Origin: Ditylenchus dipsaci
Lineage: Eukaryota > Nematoda > Chromadorea > Rhabditida > Anguinidae
DNA length: 64,000 nt
NCBI GenBank assembly: GCA_004194705.1
Contig: SADC01001355.1
Span: 62,001 to 126,000 of the forward strand
Reading direction: 5' to 3'
Part shown: one piece after another, positions 12,591 to 25,500 of the stretch
How the letters are laid out: every line of letters starts with the position of its first letter
Numbering within the stretch: the stretch's first letter is position 1
The notes under the pieces: generated by a model
Database searches by the model: none
Told to the model about the DNA's origin: nothing
Seen by the model: the letters and a program-made list of their open reading frames with translations, nothing else
Position numbers and translations under genes: made by a program

Positions 12591-12945
12591 AGCAGATACA
12601 CAAGATGATGATGAAATAATGTATCTAAATTATTTTTCATACCATGGAATACATAAAAGTTTTGAAAAGTACTACTGGTTGCACAAATTTACTTACTGCT
12701 TATTAACAATTGCAATTCGGATTGAGTACGATAATGTATAAATTTGATTACTGTTTGAAAAATATTGTGAACACCAGAAAAAAAATTAATAGCAAAAACG
12801 CAATTATTGTTTTTGACTACAGTCCTATTTTGAACAAACTTACACAATCAAAAACGTGCATATTGACATAAAGAGCCACAGTCGACTCACGATTTAACGA
12901 CACTCTCTCTACTTTGTTCCCACCCAGGGTCCGACAATTTATTAA

Positions 12946-13178
12946 AAGGGCATGGCCACCTGTATTTGAATTTGTCCCCGCCAATTAAAAAAAATTTCCG
13001 AATCATTGAACTTCTGTACTAATTTTTCAACTTGGCTTCTAACACAACAAGGCCTGGAATTTTATTTTGGTATAGTTTTGTTAGAAACCAAGTTGAAAAA
13101 TTCTTACAGAAGTTCGATGATTCAGGAAAAAATTTTGAATTGGCGGGAACAAAATTTGTAACAGGTGACCATGCCCCT
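12946..13178. mobile_element. TTAA-flanked palindromic MITE
   Basis: The ends AAGGGCATGGCCACCTG and CAGGTGACCATGCCCCTT are inverted and flanked by TTAA. The inner blocks CTAATTTTTCAACTTGG and CCAAGTTGAAAAATTC pair around a short centre. Related elements lie at 23542-23778, 23837-24634 and 46995-47212. Confidence 0.8.
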
Positions 13179-13590
13179 TTAACCAGTTTTTTGAAGTGTT
13201 TTTTCTCAGTTCTGATTCGATCGGTCTGATGCCGAAAATCATGAAAATTGCGATTTTACCGAACGTTTTCAAAAAATATAATAATTTCGCCACTTAGACC
13301 CACAACTTTCGATTTAGTGGCACTTTTTGTGAAAATATGTGCAAGAATGCACATTTCATAGTGTGAAGTTATAGTTGAAGTATTTCTAGATTTGTACATA
13401 AAAATAAGCCAAAAAAAGCCTGAAACTTTTAAAAAATGTTGATTACAAACTTTTATATTGTGCATATCTTTTGTGTTTTTTGGAGTAGCTTAAATACTGT
13501 CATCGATTTTCCTGGGGAAATCGATGGAGCAATGAGCTACCTACGCAATCTCCATATAGTATTTGCATGTGTGGGTGGGTCGCCACTTTT

Positions 13591-14150
13591 GTGTTCAAGC
13601 CTGCTTTTATGACATGTTTAGCAAACCCATGTTGGATATTTCACCGGAACTCTCAAGTAAAAGTTCTTGGCTTTTTTAGCACAAATTTGTATGATTGAAA
13701 TTGCCTCTAAAAATTTTTTCTCGTCCTCCTCCAAATTGGAGATGGTGGATTTTAGCCTGAATTTAGGGTAGATTTTGTGTTCAAGCCCACTTTTCTGATA
13801 TGTTTAGTGAATCCATGTTATATATATCTCTGCGGAACCCTCAAGTACAACTTCTTGGCTTTATTTTAAGTACAAAAACGAAAAATTGAAGTAACTTTTA
13901 AAAATGTTTTTGTCGCCCTCCAATTTTGAGATGGTGGACTTTGGCCTGGATTTTGGTAGATTTTTCGTGTTTGAGCCTGATTCTCTGCCATATTTAGCAA
14001 ATTTATGTGAGATATTTCACCAAAACCCTCAAGTTAAACATCTTATCTTCTTTTTAAGCACAAAGACCTAAAACTTAAATTGCTTCTAAATATTTTTTCC
14101 TTGCCCTCCAAGTTGGAGAGGGTGGATTTTAGCATGGATTCAGTGTGGAT
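13591..14150. repeat. Tandem repeat, three units of about 188 bases
   Basis: Units start at 13591 (GTGTTCAAGCCTGCTTTT), 13777 (GTGTTCAAGCCCACTTTT) and 13967 (GTGTTTGAGCCTGATTCT). Each continues through a ...CTCAAGT... block and ends in a GGAGA(G/T)GGTGGA-type block. A partial fourth copy lies near 16825-16915 in the HDAC3 5' region, so the unit is also dispersed. Confidence 0.75.
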
Positions 14151-14335
14151 TTGCGGCGACAATTAGAGGAAATACGGCATATCATTTTGAAAGGAGGTTC
14201 GCGAAATGTCATTTTTTGGGTCCACATTGTGATACTTGAAGCTAACCATTCGAACAAAAATCTCATTCAGCATTAGAATTTTCTTATAATGAGATTCACT
14301 TCAAAACATTATACAAACATAAAATCTCAATGAAG

Positions 14336-16802
14336 CTAGGCTTTGTTTCTTTTATCTGGATCCACATTCTCTCTTCTCTGAGAGTCCAAATCTTGCAAAT
14401 CAAACATATCATTAGGGATGGGCTGCATCTGCACCGCTGGGGAGGTCTTGACTAATTTGATGTTTTCAATCACCTCCTGTTTTATGGCTGTCAAATACTA
14501 AATAATTATCAGTCACATAAAATTTTTTTAATTTTAAACAATTACTGGTCTATATGCATTTAGGTGTCTTGCAAAATCACGCCTTATTCCTCTAAAAAAT
14601 TTTCAATCAATTTTTGGGGGAAAAAATCAGGTTGGGGACCAAGGTTAAATTTTTTTTACATTTTTTACCAACAAAAATTTTTTCCTTATAGTTGAAAATT
14701 CAGTTGGGAGTATCAAGTCGTTAGTTTTCACCTACCCGTCATTAGTGAACACACATAAACTTTAAATTATCAAGACCCCTACCTCTTTAGTGTTCATGTT
14801 GTCTACCCTCCTGGGCAAATCCGGCCTTAGTGTGAATTCAGGGGCGAAAAACTCCAGATATTCCGAATTGTCAGGTATTTCATTAGAAATATCATCGTGT
14901 TTATCCACCAAATAGCTGTCTCATTGGCCCAACATCTGGCCACATTCCTGAGGGTATAGCCTCCGCCACCTAACACCAGCATAGGAATATTTAGACTTTT
15001 GACAAATTTTACACATTCTCTGCAAAAGAAAGTGATCGATGCGTTTGATCAGTATTAATTAGATTACCCATGACCATCAAAGCTTAGATTGAAGCAGCCG
15101 AGACGGTCAGAGCCTAGTGAATCAGCCCACATTGTAAGACGATAGCGGTTGGGTTGTAGTTTTCAATGACACACTGAATTACTGGCTTGAAAATGTTGTT
15201 GTAACCTAAAATTTTTTTTGCAGGGCTGTATCAGTGCCGCATATTTTTAGTGTACTGATTAGAGAAATAAGGAAAAATAGAGTACAGTCAAACCTCGACT
15301 TAACGGCCCTCCTTCTGGATCAACCCTGGAGGGTCATTAAATCGAAGTTTGACTGTAGATGCTTAAAAAATAAGAAACCTACTTTCATCGTCCATGCCTC
15401 TCTAAGCGGCACATTTACAGAGTAGTATCTTCCTTGTCCCATACCTGAAATCGAAATTAATTTCGAGATGTAGATTTTTCGGTGAATGTGCTTAGGTTCG
15501 CAAAAAAGTGTGAGAGTTATGGTTCTGAGAGAAGGAATAACTTACCAATATCATACATGTCGCCAGTGCCTGGAAAGAAGTAGTTGCCATACCGGTGGAA
15601 GGATACAGTCATTACCCGATCTGTCAAATTAAATGCTTCCTGCACCCATCACCGTGATGAATGTCAATGTCTATATATAAAACTCTGAAAAATTGATGGT
15701 TGGCGCGCTGACAATGACTTATGAGACTTCTAATTAACCTTGCGTGGTATTTCAGCAGTTCAGTAATGCCAATTACAATGTCGTTGATGTAGCAAAATCC
15801 TGATGCTTCAGACTTTTTCGCGTGATGGAGACCACCGCTGAAAATGACTAGAAAAATCAGAAAACAGAAAAAAAATTTTGGATGCCCAGAAATCGGAAAA
15901 TTTGAGATCTATCTCAAAATTTTCGGGTGAAAATCCGAAATCGAAAAAGTATAATCGGTGAAGCTCATGGGAGTTACGACAAAGTATGAAAACAGCTTTG
16001 CAAAATATTCACTCTGGGCTGAGATATTGGTCCTTGAAGTCGAGGGTCCGCTAAATTAGAGGAAATACGGTACTGAGCAGACTGACGAATCATATTTGGT
16101 CAATTATATTTTAAAAATTTTTTGGTAAAAAACAGTCATACAATAAGTCGGAACGAAATTTTGGGGTGGCGGTTAAAATGAAGTTTGGCTTAATGCGTTT
16201 TGACATTTTTATTCTTCGGCTATGTCAAAAGGGGTTATAAAAAATTTGCGTGGCCCTTTATCAACCTTCTGAAGAATTTTAGTTACCTCCAATTGATAGC
16301 AATATCAGCCAAACCATGGTTTAATCTCATTGCTCCTTCCAGTGATCCACCGGTATATAGTGAACAAAACTCAAAGATTCCATCAAAAACAGGACTGAAA
16401 ATAAGATTACTTTCCATTATTCCATCCATGGCAAAATAAATTCATTTTCAACCCACCAATCTTCGCCAATGTTGAATTTGTGAAAGAAGCTTTCGAATTG
16501 TTCAGCGTTGGCAGGGATACACGTTTTAAGAACTGCACATATTCTGGCGAGTGAAATCTGGTCAAATCTAATACACTAGCTTGGGTGGGGTGAGCACAGT
16601 CATGTACTTGTGGAGGTCATAGTTGACCACCAGACTGTGCATAGCTGCTAATCTTGGGGTTTCATTGGGTGGTGGGCACCTAGAATATTTACTATAAAGT
16701 TATTTTGATATTTTGTTAGGTGGATTTAGAAAAGGCTGTACCATAATGGAAGTTGCCGACGTCTTGGTGGTAGTAGTAGCATATTCTGTCTTTGTTGACC
16801 AT
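14336..16802 (-). CDS. HDAC3: Histone deacetylase 3 homologue, 9 exons
   Basis: Class I zinc-dependent lysine deacetylase; in the nucleus HDAC3 is the catalytic subunit of NCoR/SMRT corepressor complexes. Exons: 16742-16802 ([23 protein letters not shown]), 16457-16679, 16287-16394, 15739-15837, 15546-15684, 15383-15444, 15068-15205, 14783-15019 and 14336-14497 (TAG). Visible catalytic parts are [16 protein letters not shown] with the His pair, [13 protein letters not shown] with the zinc-binding Asp and His, [13 protein letters not shown] with the third ligand Asp, and [15 protein letters not shown] with the catalytic Tyr. HDAC3 rather than HDAC1/2 is suggested by [13 protein letters not shown] and [13 protein letters not shown]. 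The C-terminal tail is short. Exon 2 needs about three one-base frame changes; exons 5, 6, 7 and 8 need about one each. All splice junctions keep phase when translated across, for example GHG/ECVKF. Confidence 0.95.
15285..15355. mobile_element. 71-base pogo/Tigger-like palindromic MITE
   Basis: CAGTCAAACCTCGACTTAA on the left is answered by TTAAATCGAAGTTTGACTG on the right, with TA on both sides. It is nearly nothing but two terminal inverted repeats. It lies in the HDAC3 intron between exons 6 and 7. Confidence 0.8.
15880..16070. mobile_element. Left-truncated copy of the CCGTATTTCCTCTAAT family
   Basis: The body (AATCGGAAAATTTGAGAT, TTTTCGGGTGAAAATCC) and the right end ATTAGAGGAAATACGG followed by TA match the complete copies at 25543-25793 and 48478-48702. 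The subterminal word here is CCGCTAA. The left end is missing. A right-end remnant of the same family lies at about 14158-14175. Confidence 0.65.
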
Positions 16803-19528
16803 CTAGATTTATGTTTTAGTATCTCTATATAGTATTTGGCATGTGTGGGGTGGGTATGTGGGTGGCTCCCTATTTTTGTGTTATACTCCAATTTTCGGCC
16901 ATTTTTCGCAAACTTATGTCGGTTAAAAATTTAATTACCTCCAATTAATAGCAATATCAGCCCATTAGATAAAACTAACTCTTTTGTTCAAAAAATTGAC
17001 TTAAAGTCGTCTAAAGAAAATAGTCTTTCCAGGGAATTTTTGACTAAACTTCGGTCACATATGTAGATAAGGCTTAGGCTTTTGAGGCCACGGTGAACCA
17101 GCGTATGTTAGGACGGACTCAGACATGTTTTTCTTACTTCTTCAGTGTTTGAAAAGCATTTTGATCCCGTCCTAACATACGCTGGCCTACCCTGGCCTAA
17201 TCCTAAGTGCTTAAACCTGAAAATTACCAAAAAATACCCTAAAAAACCATCTATTTTTGCCGAGTTGAAGTCAATTCTTTTGAAAAAGAGTAAGTTTTTT
17301 GATTAGAAACGGATTAGATATGTTTCTTTCATAGTAAAAAACATAAAAACTAGTTTAAAACGTGTTTTTGGTTACTTTTCGAAAATTTAGAGGGGTCCCC
17401 AACGAAAAAAAAGGTATCGAGATACTCAAATAGATAAAGTTGAAATCAAGAATATTTTGACCATAATATAATATTCGGATTGTATGTTCTGCCGGAACGA
17501 AAAACTGTTCCGGCAGACATGTTCTACCGAAACAGAATTTTGTTTCGCCCGAACATCGATGTTTCGGTGAAGTATGAATGAACCTTGTAAATTTTTGCAA
17601 ACTTATGTCAGATATCTCCCCAAAAATGATTTACAAATTTTAATATGTACACACACGGTGCAGGCGAATAGGCGCCTGTTGCCCCTTGTAATCAATATTT
17701 CTCTTTTATGCAATTTGTATATTATATGTTTGAAGCACAATATTTAGGTACCATCCCCTAGGTTCGACTACCTAAGCACTGCTACCTAGTTATCACCTTC
17801 ATCTGCAATATGACGTTCTAAATGACTGCTAAACCGATTACAATCAGTGCTCCGGAAATAAACCACCTTTTATTGCATTTTAAACATAAAGTCAAAATAT
17901 ATTTTGGAGGTTAAAATATAGAACGACATGGCGTCCTATCCGAATGAACATGGTATTTATGCCAAATGGCTGTGATCATAGTCGAGTTGACCCCTCAACT
18001 TTTAGGGGTCAACTTTGTTAAAATTACTAAAATATCAATTTTTTGAAATAAAAGTGCCAAATATGATATTTTTGACCCCCCATCAACTTTTCGATGTCTA
18101 CAAGATGGCCTTTACAGAAACTTGAAATCTTGTTTCTGCAAAATTTGAAAAAAGTTGACCCCAAGTTGACCCCTCCGATTTTTCTGCGTCGAATTTTTAC
18201 AAATCACTCGGAAAAACTGCCTATATTTTCGTGTAGAGCTCAAAAAGTCGCCATAGGGTCATGAATATCAAAATAAATAAATATAAAGATAAATATTGAC
18301 ATTTTTTGAATTTAAGAAAAAGTTGACCCTAAAAGTTGACCCCGACAATGATTACGGCCAATGCCATAAACTGCTTATTTCGAGCAAATGTACTTATTTT
18401 AGAAATTTTCAGATCCGAGTGCTGCTTATAATTCAATAACATACGCTAAATTTGTCGATAGGGTGCGGACTATCTTTTTTGCCAGAAAAAGTTAATTTTG
18501 AAGACCCCTAATAATTTGAGTTTAAAGCCAATATAGATTTTTTGCTGTAAGTTCATAAATAACCCCACCTACAAGCATTGGCCTTGGGTAAGTTTATAAA
18601 TTGTGTCGACCGACGTCTTTGTGGTCTGCGTGTTTTAGTGGAATCTTTTTCGTGAGCTTCACGTTTTAGCACTGCTTTTAGTTTCAAAAAATTTTGTGTT
18701 TAGTTCTTGGAAAAAAAGTAAACTCTGACACCATTTTATTTGCAATAGTCAAAAACACTTTTTCTGAATCTACTAAAAAAATTCTGGTAAATATCCAATC
18801 CAAAATTATAATAATGTTCAATCCAACCGTCTCAATTTGTTTTATTATTCCGCATAGTAATAATATTCGTATCATGACGATAAAAAAACACAGACAAAAA
18901 TACAAGTATACAACATAACAAAGGCTGCAAATAGGCTGCTCCAATATCCCTTAGACCAAAAAATAATAAAGTAGCAGTTATTACATCTTGTTCAGCCAGA
19001 ATTGAGTAAAATAGCCAATTGCCTAGCTGAGAAAACGACACATACGGAAAAAAACCCGATCTGGGGCAAACAATACCTCAATAACTTATCGATTTTTACA
19101 CACACATACATATGTAACTGCAACAACAACAGCATCAAATAGAAACATGGGACCGATTAGAAAAAAGAAGGAAAAGCCAAAAGATATGTTTCAGACACAA
19201 CCGTGATAATTGGTGAGTCTCCTTTTAATGTTTTTCGGATCTAGGCCGTTTGGAGCTTTTATGGATCTCGAATAATTATATCCATGGTGTAGTGCTAAAA
19301 ACGGAAAAATTAAGATGATTCTGGCTCCGCTCTTCTGGAGACGTCCCTTAGGTTCAATCTTTTGCTTTAAAAGTATTTTTTAAAAAAATTAAAAAATACA
19401 TTGCACCATAGCAGAAGACACATGAAATCACTCACCCACTTATCAGTTTTTTTTTCGACAAGAAACTCATCAAAAATTCCAGCTTTTAAGACTTATGATA
19501 AAATTAAGAGAGTAAGATTGTATAAAGA
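16803..19528. other. Region between the HDAC3 start and the ARID2 end, no recognised gene
   Basis: It contains an inverted repeat at about 17098-17186 (CCAGCGTATGTTAGGACGG answered by CCGTCCTAACATACGCTGG), a block of GTTCCGG/TGTTTCGG repeats at about 17480-17575, a tRNA-like remnant near 17745, the word element at 17967-18360, and overlapping AT-rich frames at 18684-19041 that look like chance. The HDAC3 promoter should lie at its left edge, but no core motif stands out. Confidence 0.5.
17967..18360. mobile_element. Word element with AGTTGACCCC repeats
   Basis: The ends TGGCTGTGATCATAGTCG and, complemented, TGGCCGTAATCATTGTCG are inverted repeats. The flanks ATGCCAAA and ATGCCATA match at 7 of 8 positions, as expected for an 8-bp target duplication. 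At least five copies of AGTTGACCCC or its complement lie inside near both ends. Confidence 0.7.
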
Positions 19529-22500
19529 TCAAGAGTTGTTTTGCTGAATATCCAGTTCACTCTCCGCTGTGTTTGAGAATGCGGAATGCTGAGCCAGCTC
19601 ACCCAGACATTGAGCTAGCGCAGCACTACTCTCCATACGGGATAGAGCCATCCAACTTAGATGAGATTCATGTTTCCTAATCTTTCTAAAAAAGAGTATA
19701 GATCAGATTTATGAAACCTGTAAATTTTAAGTATTCACAAACCTTCTGCCTTCTACTGAATGCTTGGCAATATTCCTAAGAATAAGGCTACTGGTCAGTC
19801 GCATACTCCTGGTTACTGGCCCTTCTGAGTCGTCCTAAAAAGATTTTTTATAAATAATGTAACCTATGGTGGCCATTTTTTTGCGGGGGAGGTATAAGGA
19901 AAATTTGGTCCAAAAGCGGTGGGGATGGTAGGGAGGGAGGTTGGCCAACCCTAGTTAATAGAAAAAGTTAACAGAGGAAAAACGGGTATTAATAAGGGAA
20001 AAAAATATGGTGAAAAATACGGTATGTTGTCAGGCTAATAATATCGCATAACCAAAACTTACAGTTAAATCTTTTGTCATATAAGAAAAAGCGTGTCTCC
20101 TTATAGCTTCCACAGCCGCAAATTTGGAGTATCCAGGATGGTGGCTGATGTCTTTGACCTTCTGCAGCTGTTGCTTTAAATAAGCCATGTAATTGTAATG
20201 ACCCATTTCCCTGCGTGTTCTTAAGGCGGCTTGTAGTTGGTGCTCAGTGCAGTGGTGATCCTGAAGCATAGATTTGGGATAGGCCATAGTTAGAGTATGA
20301 AGTTGTTGTTTTTACCTGCAGATGAGTGATCATTGACCACCTGGAGCGAGGTGTACCATCACAAGAAGGCCATTTGCAAATCAGAAGGGTTGTACAACCA
20401 TTTTCTTGCCCTTCGTTTGGTTCATCGCTGTTAAGGTGATGATGAGCGTTGTGGTAGAGCATGGCACTGCCGAGTTGAAGAATCTTAATTGGTTGTACGA
20501 TATTGTTTGAAGTTCTCAACAATTTTACGAAATTTTGTGAGAAATTAGAAGCAGCTTGAAAAGTCCTTCAGGAAAAATAAAAGTAAGGCAAAGTGATTTT
20601 ATCCAATTCAAACTTAAAGAGGGAGGGAACTTTATATACGCATCGCCTAAGTCGCAGGTCCGACTACCACTGGGTGCAGACCTTATTTTTTTATTCTTTT
20701 ATTCCCAAGCTAGGTGTCAAATGATCCTCACATTCTTGGCTATTTGACAAAACCATCAGTGCAGGGTTTCACAAGCTAAAATAGGCTAAATTTCCGAAAT
20801 TTCTAAAAATTTACTAAACGCTTTGACAAATAAATAAAATTGGTAGAGGTTCAGGTTATATGAAATTAAGTACGCATCATTTGGGCTGGTTTCCTTTAAT
20901 TTTGAAGGTCATTTGCTTGAAATCGCGAAATTGAGGCAGTTGCTGACAGTAAAGCAGTGCTGGAAATGATTTCAATCGATTCGTCGATAGTTTTTGGCCC
21001 TAGAAATCAGTAAACTTAATAAAAAATATAAAAAGGATGTGCACCTAGCGGGATAAAAACAGTCGATTTAGGGCGATGTGTATATGAACTGTAACCCGCC
21101 CCCCCCTCCCTAAAAAATGAAGTTTTTGGCGAGTTTTAGGCTACGTGAAAAAATTAAATCCATCAAAACAGTTTTCTCTTATATCGTAAGAAACGTGGCC
21201 TGGTACTAACGTGGATCTCGCAAACTGGATTGAAAAAATTTGTCGGTCAATAGTCTTGGACGTCACCCATTCAATTTTTTTGATTTGCTTCATAATCTTT
21301 TACAGCTATAAGATTCATTTTTGTAGTTTTGAAATTGTCACCTTCCACAGCAGTCCCATTCGCACATGTAATCTCCAGGTGGAGCTGATGTGGATGGCTG
21401 TGATGCATCAATCACAGTGGCATTCGTGGCAGTGCATCTAGATGCAGCAGGAGGCTCAGTGGCAGTAGTAGTGTTTCTAGCTGCTGGAGTTTGTGTGACA
21501 GTAGTTTCTGGTACTGAGCTGAGAGAAGACGAAGTGGATGTTCTGCTGATCACCTTTGGCTTTTTGCTCCAAGTCTTTGGCGTTCCATTTGTGCTACCTC
21601 TTTTCCTCTGCAAAAAACGGTTCATGGCTTCTATATTTGGCGAATTTGTATTTTATTATTGTAATATTTTAGAGAATTTATTAACACCCCATAGCCCGAT
21701 CGCTACAGGTATACATGGAGGTACACATGAAGCTGAAAATGAGTAATAAACGAGATGGCGTAAACAGAAATTTCAAAAAGACCGTTTGCGTGATTTTGGC
21801 GCCAATTTGAAAATTTTCAGTTTTTGAAAATAAATTCCTGCATATAAATGACTCTGACTCAGCTTGGTGGGTGCATTTGGAAATGCTTTATCACTCATTT
21901 GAACCGTGAGGAGATGGGCTTTCTGATGTGCTATTGCACTTGATTTGAAAAATATTAAAAAATTTAATGAAAAACAGAAAATTTTCATTTTTCAAAAATC
22001 AGACTTTTCACGTTTTGGCTGTGATCTTCGGGGTGTGTAAAACTTTGAACTCAGAATCTGATAGCCCTGTTGATAAGATTCGAAACGGTCTAACCCGCAA
22101 ACGGCCTTTTTGAAAATTATGTTCGCGCCATCTTCTTTGCACTCAATTTTAGCTTCATGCGTATACCCGTAGCGACCGGGCTTTGTGTGTTGACGAGCTT
22201 TCGCAGCTTCGTGAAAACTTTCATGAATTTCATGGCAGAAATTTGGTTGAAGTATCAAAATGAATTGAGCCTAAAGTGACCAACTATATTTTTTGAACTT
22301 TAGAATATTTTTGTTTATAAAAATTACCATAAATTTTTTCTCAGGTTTCAGAACTGTAATTTGAAACCCTGACAAAGAATTTCAAACTAAAGTTTATAAT
22401 TTAACAAAAAGTTTATAGTGGATTTTATAAGCATATAATTTTGAAGCCCATCAGAAAATGCTAGTCACTTTAGGGTCAACGCAGGGATTTCTGGATAACT

Positions 22501-25500
22501 TGACGCTTGTTCGCGGTACCCACAGAGCGCCATTTTTTATATCATAATTTGCTCAGGGCAATTATCTGATGGGTTTCGCGTAAAATATAAACTTTTTGGA
22601 ATTTAAAACCGAACAGAGAACTCTCATGGTGTGTATAATGAGAACCCTACATTGTTATTTGCTCTTAACATTTGGCCAATATTTTTTGTATTTGCTGAAT
22701 AGGAAATCTATCATCAATACGTTAGAACCCAATCTTTTCGGCCATTTGACTCTTAATCTGATTTTTTTCGACTATTTGAATCTTAACGAAAATAATCTGG
22801 GGCGAAGGAGGGGATATTGGATTTGGAGGACGGTACGCGCTTTTGAAGTCGAACCCTAGGATGCCTATGAGCATGTTTTTAGTATTCAGCGCACCAAAAG
22901 CTTGAAAATATAAAGAGAAAATAGAAATATATTAAGTTTACATTTCAAAGTATGCAAGGTTTTCCTATAATGGCGTTTTATACCCTAACTTTGATATTTG
23001 CAAGAAATCACCTACCCCTCTTAAAGTTACCGGCGTAATCAGTCCATTTGGCACTTCCATCTTTGGGTTTTTCGAAATCTCTTCTTCCTGCTCATCCTCA
23101 TCATCCATAATCAACTTAACATCCTTTTGTTCACCGCCTTCATCATTTTGCAAGTCGTTTTTATAGATTTTGGATAGAATTTGCCTCCATTTGTAGTAGT
23201 CACAAAGCAATCCTTCTCTTCCAAATCACCATTACAAACAGTTTCTCCATTAGCGGTGCTCTTTTTGGCCCAATCTTTATGATGGTTTAGCTTGTCCTGG
23301 CTATTCACATGACCATTAACCAAGGGACTCTCATTTTGGTTGTTATTTTCGGTTGACTTGTCTTTGTTGACCACTTCTGTTTTGGGGGTATAGATTCTTC
23401 GGAGGTTGTGTTGTCGGCGTGACCATTGAGTGTGGGGCTGGAGAGCATTTGCTGCATGAGAGGGTGTTGAGAGGCTAGGTTGTGGGTTTTTTGGGAATTT
23501 CCATTTGAGACTACTGAAATAAGGGTTTTATTTATCATTAAAAGGGGCATGTCCACGCTAATAATAGGTGGTGCCCGACAATTCAAAAAAAATTCCCGAA
23601 CCATTGAACTTCTATACCGACTTTTTAATTTGGTTTATAACAGAGTTACACCCGAAATTAAATTATAGGCCTTTTTTTTTTGTTAAAAACCAAGTTGAGT
23701 AATCCGCATAGATATTCAATGATTAGGAAAAATTTTTGAATTCTCGGGCACCACCTCTTATTAGCGTGAGCATGCCCTTTAAATTAATGAATATCTTGAC
23801 TGAACTTTTTCAACCATTTGTCTTCACTGTTTTTAAAGGGGCATGTTCGTGCGCGATAAAACACAATTTTCAAAAAAGAAAAGGCGCGAACCAGGCGTGC
23901 CAGAGATTTGAAAAAGATTTAAATTTTGTATATGAATTTAAAATTTCATCAAACCCAGCAATTGTGTGTGCAGCGAAAGGCATGAGTACTCAACTTAACC
24001 CTATCATTCAGCCGGGTGGGGTGTCGAGTTGCAATTGAGCTGGACCTATCCGGAGTGTCTCGAGATCTGAGTTTTGGATTCGCTGAGCCTTTGGTTCAGT
24101 TGTTTGTTCGGGTAACTGCTTCCGGTTGGTTATCCCTCGATTTCGGTTTTCTGTCGAGTATTAGATTTGCCTTTGGTTCGGCCTTCTATCTGTGCGTGGC
24201 TGCACACTCTGTATAGCGAACAGGGCGGAACAAGTAATAATCCAATTTTTCATACCAACTCTTCTTGAATTTTCAAGTTTTTTTGTAAATCTGTCAGGTA
24301 AACAAGATTTTCGATTTCGGTTACCTGAACCGAAATCAAGGGATAACCAACAGGAAGCAGCACCAACAACCGAACCAAAGGCTCAGCGAATCCAAAACTC
24401 AGACCTCGAGGCACTCCGAAGAGGTACAACTCAGTTTCAACCTCGGGACCCGCCCCGGCTGAATGATAGGGGTTAAGTTGAGTACTCATCCCTTTCGCTG
24501 CACACACAATTGCTGGGTTTGATGAAATTTTAAATTCATATACAAAATTTAAATCTTTTTCAAATCTCTGGCACGCCTGGTTCGCGCCTTTTCTTTTTTG
24601 AAAATTGTGTTTCATCACGCACGAACATGCCCCTTTAATAATCTTTTTTTTTGTGAAACCTACATACCGTATTTTCTGTATTAAGTCCCCCGGGGAGTTA
24701 TTGCTCAACCTCAAAAAAGTGAGACAATTTTGAGATTTTCGCTTGCTCAGCCAAAATCTGAAAAGTGAAATCAGGAAAACTCGTGGTAGTTAAGAAAACG
24801 CAAAAAAACAGATTTGCAAAATATTTTTTCTAGGCTGAGATATGAGGTCCATATAGGGGGGAGTTATTACAGAGGAGGAAGTTATTAGAGGTGGGCGACT
24901 TAATACAGAAAATATGGTATCTGAAACATTTACGTAGTTACATAAATTTCTGACTGATTCCCTAATTTCGTACAGTTCCAAATGCTCCTCCGTCTTTAGA
25001 AGAACTCACTTTTTGTAAATCGAATGCCCTCAACGGAATGTACAGAACTGCCTGGCGAATGAGTGATTGTGATGGAAGGGAAGCAAGATCTAAAAAAGAG
25101 ACACATGTAAATATTTAGACGCTCCTAACTTTTGATTCAAAAGTTTACTTCAACTGGGTGATGAACATCTGAAGACTGCCAGACAACATGTCATGGGATT
25201 GCATATGCTCCACATAGTGGGCATACATCTCCCCTCTGTTGGACACTGCCTTCTCCTCTGCCGAACAGTGCTCGTGAATATAGTTCTTGGTCATCCTTTC
25301 CAATTTAGTCTCTTGTCCTTGGCTGGGAGATATAATAGCAATGGGCGTGGTGGCTGAGAGCGTATGTGAATTCATCCCAGCAATTACTTCCTGAACTGCT
25401 GGAGGTGGAGAGGTCATGCCTCCTGACGGTATAAATGTCTGAAACCCATGCGTTATTTGGCTAAAAAATTGTAAGGTTTTTTTGGTTATGAGGCTGATTG

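Larger units (their letters stand above)
12591..14335. other. Intergenic region between the convergent LIN9 and HDAC3 genes
   Basis: The two genes end toward each other. The gap holds a pogo-like terminal fragment near 12880-12930 (CACAGTCGACTCACGATTTAACG), the TTAA element at 12946-13178 and the tandem repeat at 13591-14150. No exon is recognised. Confidence 0.6.

Noticed and set aside
24016..24476. Plus-strand frames that look like a gene within ARID2
   Set aside because: They lie on the arms and loop of the foldback element 23837-24634 and overlap the same sequence read in reverse.
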